A DNA stretch of 64,000 nt from an uncultured Bacteroidales bacterium (lineage in GTDB: Bacteria; Bacteroidota; Bacteroidia; Bacteroidales; P3): NCBI GenBank assembly GCA_947165255.1, contig CAMUZR010000003.1, positions 121,865 to 185,864 of the forward strand, read 5' to 3'. The stretch's first letter is position 1. Each line of letters starts with the position of its first letter. Positions 10,348-17,861 of this stretch are shown here, piece after piece. A program made the position numbers and the translations under genes. The notes under the pieces are model-generated. The model was not told the DNA's origin and made no database searches. It saw nothing but the letters and a program-made list of their open reading frames with translations.

Positions 10348-10788
10348 TTAGAGTGTCGAAAGAGTGGGCAACAGGTAAATAAACAGCACCAGCGCAAACA
10401 GGATGGCCAGAACAAAGAGCACCACAAGCAATATGGACAGGTAATGCCACAAATCGCTATTGGCACGGATAAAGGCTCGTATCGGCATCGTGTCGGTACT
10501 GATTTTCAAATCCTGGGCTATGTGCACCGCACGGCGCATCATCACTATGGCCGGAATTATTGCGGCTGCCACCAGTATGGCCGCAATACCAATCATACCT
10601 AAAAGGTTATCTATATAGTGTGGCATATCTTCAGGCAGCGTATTGCTATAGTAGAGCAAAAACAAACCACCCAAAACAATCATCACAAGAAACAGAACAG
10701 CAAAAACAGAAAAAACACCCATGTTCTTCCCCATCTTTACCACATTCATCTTGCTGTGGTTCAGCATTGTAATTTCATTCTCTTCCAT
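10348..10788 (-). CDS. Small integral membrane protein of unknown function
   Basis: A 146-residue protein with three hydrophobic segments: about 20-45 (VFAVLFLVMIVLGGLFLLYY), 62-83 and 120-145. The reading frame stays open to 10875, but a promoter at 10813-10843 points into this gene, so the ATG at 10788 (MEENEITMLNHSK) is the only start lying on the transcript. A short charged segment (MRRAVHIAQDLK) sits between helices 2 and 3. No family was recognised. It is transcribed divergently from the sensor kinase gene. Confidence 0.65.
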   Translation of the reverse strand: MEENEITMLNHSKMNVVKMGKNMGVFSVFAVLFLVMIVLGGLFLLYYSNTLPEDMPHYIDNLLGMIGIAAILVAAAIIPAIVMMRRAVHIAQDLKISTDTMPIRAFIRANSDLWHYLSILLVVLFVLAILFALVLFIYLLPTLSTL

Positions 10789-10812
10789 ATCTGAAATAAT
10801 TAATATTTTTTG

Positions 10813-10843
10813 CAAATATATAAAAAAAATAGCAATAACCAAA
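10813..10843 (-). promoter_or_regulatory. Bacteroidota-type promoter for the small membrane protein
   Basis: On the minus strand TTTG (10840-10843) is followed by exactly 19 bp and TATATTTG (10813-10820). The transcript would start around 10806, leaving a leader of about 18 nt before the ATG at 10788. Confidence 0.65.
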
Positions 10844-10917
10844 AATAATCCGGTTTTTTCCATCCTTTTTATCATAATTCAGAAATACAAAATAATTCCT
10901 AAGTCAATAAATTTTCG

Positions 10918-10925
10918 TATTTTTG
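10918..10925 (+). promoter_or_regulatory. -7 element upstream of the sensor kinase gene
   Basis: TATTTTTG lies 34 bp before the kinase ATG at 10960 and matches the TAnnTTTG consensus. No good TTG lies 19 bp further upstream, so the promoter may need an activator. Confidence 0.5.
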
Positions 10926-10959
10926 CAAAACAAAACATACGATACGGCGCACCTCTATC

Positions 10960-13119
10960 ATGAAGAAAATAGTGCTCTTATCCCTACTCCTCGTCCTCCT
11001 CTACGGCTGCCGCGAAGGCCACCGCCCGGGGCAACTCGACCTTGGCCTCCGCGCCCATGTCGACAACTACAACAAAGCCGCCTTCATCAACCGCTACGAC
11101 GACCCCTCCTGCGCCATCCACGAAGCCCATTGCGCCCTTGCGCTCCTACACGACTCGCTCCCCACCTACCACGACGGCAGGCTCCGCGCCTACAACAATC
11201 TAGCCTTTGGCTACTACATGCTGGCACAACACGACAGCGCCCAGGTCTACATCGACAGCGTGCTCTACCTCGCCTCCCGCCTCCCCGTCAAAACCCACGC
11301 CCAGAACGCCGAAGTCGAGCAACTCATTGCCCAGCTAATGCAAATCCGCCTCCTCCAGCGCAGCTGCCGCATTGCCGAGTCCTACCAGCTGCTCTACGAC
11401 ATCGAGCAGTCGCAGGTGCTCTCGCTCCAACCCAGCAACTACCTTTACGCCTATGCCCAAATGGAGTACTTCATCACCTCCCTCACCCTCAACTACCACT
11501 ACCGCAACAGCGCCCTCGCCTCCTCCTCTTCCACCCTGCTCACGCCCAGCACCCAGCAGGCCATGAAACAACTGCTCGCAAAGGTCGAGCAAAGCCGCCC
11601 CCACCTCAAATGCGACTACGCCGAGGACATGGCACTCAACTATGCCATGGCCCACTGCTACTACCGCTTGGCCTCCGCTTCCGGCGGCGACCCAACCATT
11701 CTGGCCAAATCCTACGACAATCTGGCCCGCACCCTTCGCATTCTGGCCAAGCCCGACCACTTCAGCATCTACCACCTGGCCAACGTGTTCCAACTCCAGG
11801 CATTCATCGTGGCCGACACCGACATCGCACCCCAAATGTACTACGACCGCTGCCACGACCGCCTGCTCCTTCTCGACAGCCTCAGCCGCCCGCTCTATCC
11901 GCCCGACTCCATGTACCTCCAAGGCGAGTACGGACTCGACATGTTTCGCATCAGCACCGACCTCTTCTTCCGCACCTCCGACCCCTACCAGCACCTCGGC
12001 GCCGTAGTGGCTGCGGCCGAATACTGCCTGCGAATCAACGACCTCGACGAGGCACGCCGCTATTACACCATGATACTCGAAGACGACTCCTGGAACGACG
12101 GCATCGCACCCAAGTTCGAGTCCATGCTCTACGACGGACTCATCCGCATGGGCTACTCCGACAACCAGCAAGACAACATACGGTGGTACGAGCGCGAGAT
12201 AGACCTGCTGGGCTTCATCCGCGAGAACGAGAGCGCCGACGTCATGCTCCAAGACCGCCTGGACCGCGCCGAAAACCGCAACCGCTACTACGTCATGGCC
12301 ATCATCATCACCGTCCCCTTCCTGCTCATTCTCTCCGTCCTCGTAGTGCTCCTCGTCAACCGCTCGCGACGCCTACGCGACGAAAAAACCGCTCTCCAAG
12401 AAGCCAAACGACAAGACATAGAGCGCATTGCCAACGTCGAAACCTGCCTCTCCGTCCTGCGCCACGACGTCAACCCCTTCCTCTCCTACCTGCAAAACAA
12501 AAAACTCAGTCCCGCCATGCGCCAAGAGGTCCTCGACCAGCTCCTGCGCACCTTCTCCAACATCAAAAACTGGACCAACCTATCCATCCCCAGCGGAAAG
12601 CAGTTCCAGTCGTCGGCATTCAGCCTGGACGAAGTGTTCGAAAACGTGGGCGCCTCCTGTGTGCGTCTCGACCACGATGTCGACCTCATCTTCTACCCCT
12701 CCAACCTCTACATACTGGGCGACCGCCAGCTTACCGAGATACTCCTGCGCAACCTTGTCAACAATGCCCTCCAGCACACCCGCCAAGGCAAGGTAACCGT
12801 CTTTGCCGAAGCCTACGACGCCGACCCGCGCTTCGTGCACATCGAAGTGGCCGACACCGGCTCGGGCATGGACGAGGAAACGCTGGAAAACCTCTTCCGC
12901 CCCGACAAGAAGGTCAACGCCGACCCCGACCCACAGGCATCCCACGGCACCGGCTTCGGCCTCATCCTTTGCAAATACATCATCAAGCGCCACGACGACA
13001 ACACCCTCCGCGGTTGCCGCATTTGGGCCGAAAGCCAGCCCGGAGTGGGCAGCACCTTCCACTGCATCCTGGCCCGGGGCGACAACAAGCAGCAATCCCC
13101 GCCCGCCTGGCGCAAATAA
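10960..13119 (+). CDS. Membrane sensor histidine kinase with lipoprotein-like signal and helical-repeat sensor region
   Basis: A 719-residue kinase. The N-terminus MKKIVLLSLLLVLLYGC has a lipobox (LYGC, Cys17). Residues about 20-440 are helical and TPR-like, presumably periplasmic. One transmembrane helix follows (about 447-470), then a coiled coil and a short phosphoacceptor region with His502 in SVLRHDVNPFLSY. The HATPase domain has an N box (NLVNNALQH, about 597), G1 (DTGSGMD, about 632) and G2 (GTGFGLILCKYI, about 663). The architecture resembles TPR-type sensor kinases seen in Bacteroidales. It is followed after 26 bp by its likely response regulator. The region is distinctly GC-rich compared with its flanks. 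The signal sensed is unknown. Confidence 0.85.
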   Translation: MKKIVLLSLLLVLLYGCREGHRPGQLDLGLRAHVDNYNKAAFINRYDDPSCAIHEAHCALALLHDSLPTYHDGRLRAYNNLAFGYYMLAQHDSAQVYIDSVLYLASRLPVKTHAQNAEVEQLIAQLMQIRLLQRSCRIAESYQLLYDIEQSQVLSLQPSNYLYAYAQMEYFITSLTLNYHYRNSALASSSSTLLTPSTQQAMKQLLAKVEQSRPHLKCDYAEDMALNYAMAHCYYRLASASGGDPTILAKSYDNLARTLRILAKPDHFSIYHLANVFQLQAFIVADTDIAPQMYYDRCHDRLLLLDSLSRPLYPPDSMYLQGEYGLDMFRISTDLFFRTSDPYQHLGAVVAAAEYCLRINDLDEARRYYTMILEDDSWNDGIAPKFESMLYDGLIRMGYSDNQQDNIRWYEREIDLLGFIRENESADVMLQDRLDRAENRNRYYVMAIIITVPFLLILSVLVVLLVNRSRRLRDEKTALQEAKRQDIERIANVETCLSVLRHDVNPFLSYLQNKKLSPAMRQEVLDQLLRTFSNIKNWTNLSIPSGKQFQSSAFSLDEVFENVGASCVRLDHDVDLIFYPSNLYILGDRQLTEILLRNLVNNALQHTRQGKVTVFAEAYDADPRFVHIEVADTGSGMDEETLENLFRPDKKVNADPDPQASHGTGFGLILCKYIIKRHDDNTLRGCRIWAESQPGVGSTFHCILARGDNKQQSPPAWRK

Positions 13120-13145
13120 CAAAACATCAATTGACACCATCCACT

Positions 13146-13955
13146 ATGGAACCCCTCAAAATCATTATCGTCGACGACGAACCCATCATCCGCAAGGCCC
13201 TCAAAGCCGAGCTCAACAACCAGCAGGCCACCATTGCATGCGGCATGAACGACGACGGCGAAATCGAATACCGAAGCGTCACCGTGCTCGACACCTACGC
13301 CAACGGCGCCCAGCTCATGGCCGCCCTCGACAACCCCCTGCCCCACCCCATGCCCGACTATCTTCTACTCGACATGGAATTCCAAGGCGAGCCCACTGGC
13401 GGCATCTTCATCGCCGACCGGGTGCACAAGAAATACCCCGACATCCGCATCGCCATCCTTTCCGGCCGGTTCGACAACCCCCTGCCCAACGAGGGCAACC
13501 GCATCGACCGCATGTTGGAAATTGCCCGGGTGGTATTCGAGGCGCTGCAGCATGGCGCCCAGGCCTTCGTAAGCAAGAACGCCGCCGGGGGCTTCTCAGT
13601 CGAAAACGTCCTGCGCGCCATCGAAGGACTCGAGCGGGGCGAGAAATACTATTTCAACTACCCCGTAATGCTGACCCTCAAAGAAGCCGCCGAACTTTAC
13701 GTCAAACATGCCGCCGACATGCGCTCCGACATCGTCCTCAGCGACACCGAGCGCAACCTGCTCCTGCTCGAAGCCGCCGGATGCACCGCCTCCGAAATAG
13801 CCACCACCCTGCGCGAAACCGACAAAAGCATACAAGAACGGCAAAAAGAACTCTCCCGCAAACTGAACATCGTCAACAAGTCCGGCGCCCGCATCGCCAA
13901 AGCCATGCAGTTCGGCCTCATCGACCCAAAGGAAATCAAATACCTCAAACGCTAA
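13146..13955 (+). CDS. Response regulator with LuxR-like C-terminal helix-turn-helix
   Basis: A 269-residue protein starting MEPLKIIIVDDEPIIRK. The acidic pair is at residues about 10-12, and the probable phospho-acceptor is Asp76 in YLLLDMEF. The receiver is longer than usual because of an insert (about 32-48) between helix 1 and strand 2. Residues about 195-265 (LSDTERNLLLLEAAGCTASE, then a recognition helix) resemble a LuxR/NarL-type DNA-binding domain, although the second half is unusually rich in Lys and Arg. The reading frame is open far upstream, but that part is a shadow of the kinase gene; this ATG, 26 bp after the kinase stop, is the start that gives a clean receiver domain. Confidence 0.85.
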   Translation: MEPLKIIIVDDEPIIRKALKAELNNQQATIACGMNDDGEIEYRSVTVLDTYANGAQLMAALDNPLPHPMPDYLLLDMEFQGEPTGGIFIADRVHKKYPDIRIAILSGRFDNPLPNEGNRIDRMLEIARVVFEALQHGAQAFVSKNAAGGFSVENVLRAIEGLERGEKYYFNYPVMLTLKEAAELYVKHAADMRSDIVLSDTERNLLLLEAAGCTASEIATTLRETDKSIQERQKELSRKLNIVNKSGARIAKAMQFGLIDPKEIKYLKR

Positions 13956-13999
13956 ATCCTTTCCCTTCCGTCCCCCTAGCCCCGCTCTTCCTTCGCTTG

Positions 14000-14066
14000 T
14001 TAGTTTGCATTTAGTTTTTATTTTATTTGCATTTTATTTATCAACGATAAACAAAATGCAAAGTAA
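14000..14066. repeat. AT-rich hairpin repeat, copy 1 of an interspersed family
   Basis: Two 17-nt arms (14026-14042 and 14046-14062) form an almost perfect inverted repeat with one mismatch and a 3-nt loop. The segments TTTATTTTATTTGC and GATAAACAAAATGCAAA recur in the same orientation at 38476-38550. It lies downstream of the response regulator gene and could act as its transcription end. The rest of the 13956-14289 gap shows no gene. Confidence 0.6.
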
Positions 14067-14289
14067 ATATAACAGAAGACAAAATCAAAAGGCGAATCGT
14101 AGGTGGGGCTAGGCACATCCTTGGTGGCGGAGGAGGCAGCGGCAAAGGGTGCGAAAAGTAGTTTTTTTCAGGGGCAAAAACCGTATTCCGCGGGTTTCTT
14201 TAGGGCTTTTTCGAGACTGGAACGGCAATAGAAGTAAAAAAGTATCTGTCGAATAATCAGAATTTTGGAGAGAAAAAGAAAAAATTATT

Positions 14290-14319
14290 TTGCCAATTGA
14301 GAAAAACTTCGTACTTTTG
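14290..14319 (+). promoter_or_regulatory. Promoter of tRNA-Cys
   Basis: TTG (14290-14292), a 19-bp spacer and TACTTTTG (14312-14319) match the Bacteroidota consensus. The start point would be about 10-15 nt upstream of the mature tRNA. Confidence 0.75.
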
Positions 14320-14338
14320 CACTCGCTTTTAGCAAAAA

Positions 14339-14409
14339 GGTCGTTTGGCCGAGGGGTTAGGCACAGGTCTGCAAAACCTGCTACTCCGGTTCAAATCCGG
14401 AAGCGACCT
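14339..14409 (+). tRNA. tRNA-Cys (anticodon GCA)
   Basis: A full cloverleaf in 71 nt. The acceptor stem GGTCGTT pairs with AGCGACC (one G-U pair), the anticodon stem CAGGT/ACCTG encloses loop CTGCAAA with anticodon GCA, and the T arm is TCCGG-TTCAAAT-CCGGA. The discriminator base is T, as expected for cysteine. CCA is not encoded. Confidence 0.95.
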
Positions 14410-14418
14410 CAAACAAAG

Positions 14419-14443
14419 AGACTCCTTCTGGGAGTCTTTTTTT
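14419..14443 (+). terminator. Rho-independent terminator of tRNA-Cys
   Basis: AGACTCC/GGAGTCT stem (14419-14425 with 14431-14437) followed by a run of T. Confidence 0.85.
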
Positions 14444-14495
14444 ATGCCCTCTGGCAACCGCCGGGGCTGCAAGGGGCGCTTCCGCTTCACCAACC

Positions 14496-15545
14496 CTATC
14501 TCAACAACGTAACGGTTCCGGCCAGGTCCTGGAAACCCGCAGGGGTCTCTAGGTCGCGGTAGCGGCATTTATACACGTAAACACCCATTGGGCAGGGGAC
14601 ACCCTTATGGGTACCGTCCCATGGAGTTTGTTCCTGGCTATGGAAAACAAGGGTTCCACGGCGGTCGTAGACCCACAACTCGTATTCCAGAATGCCCTGC
14701 ACCTGGGGTTGGAAAAAGGGGTTGGGCTCCACCCCTGGGGTAAAGGCGTTGGGAAAATACAGTGCCACCCTTCGGAAGGGGACCACCTTGACAACCTCAT
14801 CGCTGCAGGTAGGAGAGAACGCCACCATCCTCACCTCCACGCTGTCGCCCTCGAGGGAGGGATTGATGGCAAAGGTGGTACGCGGCCATGGGTCGTTTTG
14901 CAACACGCCGTTGAGGAACCATTTACGCCCGGCCCAGCCGCCATAATGAGTGCCCCGCGTACCTATGCTGTAGTCTTCAACGGACAGTTCCAAATGGTCG
15001 TAGGAGAGGTGGTCGGGCGACACATACATCTGCGCCACTACCGGTTCCACCGGGTTGAGCTGTATGGAGCCTGTGTTAGGGCATTGCGGCACCTCGCGGT
15101 AGTCGATGTAAACGTCGTAGGTGGTGGGTTCTTTGGGGGACACATAGATGTCTGACAGATGTTCCTGGCCGATGAGAGAGGAGTCGAAGGGAGTAGAGCT
15201 CCAGCGGTAATACATGCCGCTGCCATCGTCGTAGACGATAATACGGTGGCCTGCCGGCGGCTCACAGAAAACTTTGGAACCGGGGAGCGAGAAGGGCGGT
15301 TCTAAAACGGACAGTAACAATATAATCACGCTGTCGCAGTCACCCACGGCGCGCGGGAGCGTGTCGTAGTAGTAGCCGCTGCGGATGAGGTCGCGTCCAT
15401 TGAAGTGATAGGTTTCCCCCTCGCATACCGAGTCGTAGACCCGCACCAGTGTGTCGGCACAGGGCCGCTGCCCCCAGAGGTCTGTCGAAAGGCCAAAGGA
15501 ACTGACAACAAAGACCATTATGTATAGTATTTGCTTCATTGTCAA
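14496..15545 (-). CDS. Secreted protein with T9SS type B (gliding-motility-associated) C-terminal domain
   Basis: A 349-residue exported protein; start at 15545 or the ATG two codons later (15539). A signal peptide ends near LSTDLWGQ. The N-terminal part has the short repeats DTLVRVYDSVCEGETYHFNG and GYYYDTLPRAVGDCDS, seen in Bacteroidota surface proteins. The last 90 residues (YFPNAFTPGVEPN, LWVYDRRGTLVF, WDGTHKG, GVYVYKCRY) are a CHU-C/T9SS type B sorting domain. The protein should be exported through the type IX secretion system; its own function is unknown. Confidence 0.85.
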   Translation of the reverse strand: MTMKQILYIMVFVVSSFGLSTDLWGQRPCADTLVRVYDSVCEGETYHFNGRDLIRSGYYYDTLPRAVGDCDSVIILLLSVLEPPFSLPGSKVFCEPPAGHRIIVYDDGSGMYYRWSSTPFDSSLIGQEHLSDIYVSPKEPTTYDVYIDYREVPQCPNTGSIQLNPVEPVVAQMYVSPDHLSYDHLELSVEDYSIGTRGTHYGGWAGRKWFLNGVLQNDPWPRTTFAINPSLEGDSVEVRMVAFSPTCSDEVVKVVPFRRVALYFPNAFTPGVEPNPFFQPQVQGILEYELWVYDRRGTLVFHSQEQTPWDGTHKGVPCPMGVYVYKCRYRDLETPAGFQDLAGTVTLLR

Positions 15546-15570
15546 TTCCTTCTTACATATTAACCAATTG

Positions 15571-15945
15571 TTAGTCGGAACAGCGGGGCAGGGTGGTGGA
15601 GGTCCAGGTGTTCCTTTGTCCGCCGTATTGGACTAGACGGAGCGTGTCATGCCATAGGGTGTAACGCCAGGTGAAGAAAGTGTCGTTCTCATGTCCAAAG
15701 ACGATAATGGAGTCGTCGGTAGCCTGATAGCGATAGGTGTTGAGGAGATGGGTGAAGGTGACGGAGTCCTCGCCTATAATCATGGCGCAGAGGGAGGTCT
15801 CTTCGTCATAACCCCAACCGCCTATGAGGGAGTTGGTGTAGACGCTGTCGGGGACAGGCTCCACCTCGGCGGGTTGCTTTTGACTGCAAGCCCCGAGGGT
15901 AAGAAGCACTAAGGCCAAGCGGATGAACTTTGACATTTTACGCAT
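15571..15945 (-). CDS. Small lipoprotein of unknown function
   Basis: 124 residues, with a lipobox (LTLGAC, Cys20) after a hydrophobic signal. The mature part alternates short beta-like segments (GGWGYDEETSLCAMIIGED, YRYQATDDSIIVF, TWRYTLWHDTLRLV), a pattern seen in lipocalin-like beta-barrel lipoproteins, but the match is loose. It lies 8 bp downstream of ddl on the same strand and so probably belongs to the dnaE-GSCFA-ddl run. Confidence 0.7.
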   Translation of the reverse strand: MRKMSKFIRLALVLLTLGACSQKQPAEVEPVPDSVYTNSLIGGWGYDEETSLCAMIIGEDSVTFTHLLNTYRYQATDDSIIVFGHENDTFFTWRYTLWHDTLRLVQYGGQRNTWTSTTLPRCSD

Positions 15946-15953
15946 TTCTTCCC

Positions 15954-16940
15954 CTATTCTGGCAGACAGGCCTGTATGACCATTTCGTAGAGTTCCTTGG
16001 TGCTGATGCCCATGGCGCGGGCCTGTTTGGGCACGATGCTCTCGGCGCTTTGGCCGGGAATGGTGTTCACCTCCAGGAAGAAGAGTTCCTGTTTCTGTGT
16101 GTCGTAGATGAAGTCGAAACGGACGATGCCGCGGCAGTCGAGGAGGTCGTAGAGTTGGGCGGAAACCTCTTGGATGTGGTCGCTGACAGACTTCTCGACC
16201 TCAGCGGGGGTCACCTCGTTGCTGAAGCCGTCGTACTTGGCTGCATAGTCGAAAAACTCGTGGCCGCCCGTGGGGATGATTTCGGTGACGGGGAAGACAT
16301 AGAGTTTTTCTTTGGTGCGCAGGACGCCGCAGTCGAACTCGCGCCCCTGGATAAACTCTTCCACCAGCACCTGGCTGTCCTCTGTGAGGGCTTCGCGGAT
16401 GGCGGGCATGAGCTCTTCGGGGCGTTTGACCTTGGTGGTGGCCACGCTGCTGCCACCGGCGGCGGGTTTGACGAAGAGGGGGAGCGAGAGTTCTTTCAGC
16501 AGTGCCTCGGGGTCGATGGGTTGGTTGCCGTAGAGCAGTTTGGACTTGGCCAGGCTGACCACCCCAAAACTGCGCACGACGGGGTTGCAGTAGCCCTTAT
16601 TGAAAGTGAGGGCAGAGGTATAGAAACCGCAAGTGGTGTAGGGGATGCCCAGCATGTCCAGGTAGCCCTGGAGGACGCCGTTCTCGCCCGGGTTGCCGTG
16701 AATGATGATGAAGGCCAGGTCGAACCGTTCGACTCCTTCGACGGTAAAATTGTCGCGGTTGACAGGACGGTGCTCGCCGCTGTCGGTCAGCCAGTACCAT
16801 CCGGTGCGCTCGACTACGATTTTATATACGTTGTATTTCTCGTGGTCGAGGTTTTCGTAGACCTGGCAGCCACTGTTGATAGAGACATCGTGTTCTCCCG
16901 AAAAGCCGCCCATCACAAGGGCGATATTCTTCTTTGCCAT
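15954..16940 (-). CDS. ddl: D-alanine--D-alanine ligase
   Basis: The ATP-grasp enzyme that makes the D-Ala-D-Ala dipeptide for peptidoglycan; 328 residues. The N-terminal motif GGFSGEHDVSINSG, the NPGENGVLQGYLDMLGIPY motif, the ATP-binding FVKPAAGGSSVATTKV and the metal-binding EVNTIPGQSAESIVPKQA are intact. The residue after the omega-loop motif is Tyr in GIPYTTCGFY rather than the usual TGS triad, a difference also found in other Bacteroidota. It sits 29 bp after the GSCFA gene and 8 bp before a small lipoprotein gene. Confidence 0.95.
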   Translation of the reverse strand: MAKKNIALVMGGFSGEHDVSINSGCQVYENLDHEKYNVYKIVVERTGWYWLTDSGEHRPVNRDNFTVEGVERFDLAFIIIHGNPGENGVLQGYLDMLGIPYTTCGFYTSALTFNKGYCNPVVRSFGVVSLAKSKLLYGNQPIDPEALLKELSLPLFVKPAAGGSSVATTKVKRPEELMPAIREALTEDSQVLVEEFIQGREFDCGVLRTKEKLYVFPVTEIIPTGGHEFFDYAAKYDGFSNEVTPAEVEKSVSDHIQEVSAQLYDLLDCRGIVRFDFIYDTQKQELFFLEVNTIPGQSAESIVPKQARAMGISTKELYEMVIQACLPE

Positions 16941-16969
16941 ATTATGTTGTATTTTTTGTTGTCAGGGAT

Positions 16970-17848
16970 TTATTGTTGTGGAGGGTGCAACGGACGGTGC
17001 TGCCGCTGGCGCCACTCCTTTTCTTTTTGTCGCGCAAGGGTGCGGGTCTCGTCGGTCATATAGGTCTGCTGGAAACGTTCCCAGATAATGTCGACCGCCA
17101 CATCGGTGGGGTGGCAGAGGTCGCGGGCGTAGAAACGGTAGTCGCGCAGTTCGTCCATCAGAATCTCGTAGCTGTCGAAATAGCCGCATCGGTCGCTGTC
17201 TCGCACCAATTGGTCTACGGCCAGCAGGAGCGTACTTTTGCTCAGTTGGTTGCCATGGGCGCCGTCGGCTAGATGGCGGATAGGGCTGACGGTAAAGACA
17301 AAGGGGACGGACAGGGCGGACACTAATGGCTGCCAGCACTCCACTATCTCGGACACCGACAGGCGCCTGCGCCGGAACATGGCGGCAGGCAGCTTGTGGC
17401 AATTGGCCACGGGACGGCCTTGCATGGCGGACGAGGCGGAGGGGTCGGACAGGAAGAAGGTGTAAGCAGTGCCAAAGGTGCAGAAGACAACGGGACTGCG
17501 CTGCAGGAAATGGTGGGTGGCATGGATGGCCTCATTGCAGCTGTGCAGCACGGTCTGCTTGTCGGAATCGGAGAAGCGGCCGTGGTGGAGCCAGGAGTGC
17601 CAGAGACCCTCATGCTGCACTAGGTGTTCGCTGCCAATCGGTTCGTCGTTGACGGCCTTTTGCAGACAGAGGGCTACCGAGAAGGGATTGTACAGTGTGC
17701 CGAAAGGGTTGCAGAGGCATTCAAACCCAGCCGCCTGCAGTCGTGCGCCCACCTCGTCGGTGAAGCAGGAACCCACCAGCAGCAGCGGCGTCTGGTGGTC
17801 GATGCGCAAAGGCGAGGGGGCTATATTTACGGGCGTAAAGAGCTGCAT
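16970..17848 (-). CDS. GSCFA-domain protein (SGNH-hydrolase-like)
   Basis: 292 residues. The defining motif GSCFTDEVGARLQAAGF is near residue 27, followed by NPFGTLYNPFS. Also present are FTVSPIRHLADG (the conserved SP-RH motif) and YFDSYEILMDELRDYRFY with HPTDVAVDIIW near the C-terminus. GSCFA proteins are predicted SGNH-type esterases without a settled substrate. Its position 13 bp after dnaE and 29 bp before ddl suggests an envelope-related role, but this is inference. Confidence 0.9.
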   Translation of the reverse strand: MQLFTPVNIAPSPLRIDHQTPLLLVGSCFTDEVGARLQAAGFECLCNPFGTLYNPFSVALCLQKAVNDEPIGSEHLVQHEGLWHSWLHHGRFSDSDKQTVLHSCNEAIHATHHFLQRSPVVFCTFGTAYTFFLSDPSASSAMQGRPVANCHKLPAAMFRRRRLSVSEIVECWQPLVSALSVPFVFTVSPIRHLADGAHGNQLSKSTLLLAVDQLVRDSDRCGYFDSYEILMDELRDYRFYARDLCHPTDVAVDIIWERFQQTYMTDETRTLARQKEKEWRQRQHRPLHPPQQ

Positions 17849-17861
17849 GGCGGCTTGTCCT

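Noticed and set aside
10923..13145. Very long plus-strand open frame running ahead of the response regulator gene
   Set aside because: It is a proline/arginine-rich shadow of the kinase frame; the regulator's receiver domain begins at 13146.
15930..17063. Plus-strand open frame opposite ddl
   Set aside because: Overlaps ddl fully and has no recognisable domain.
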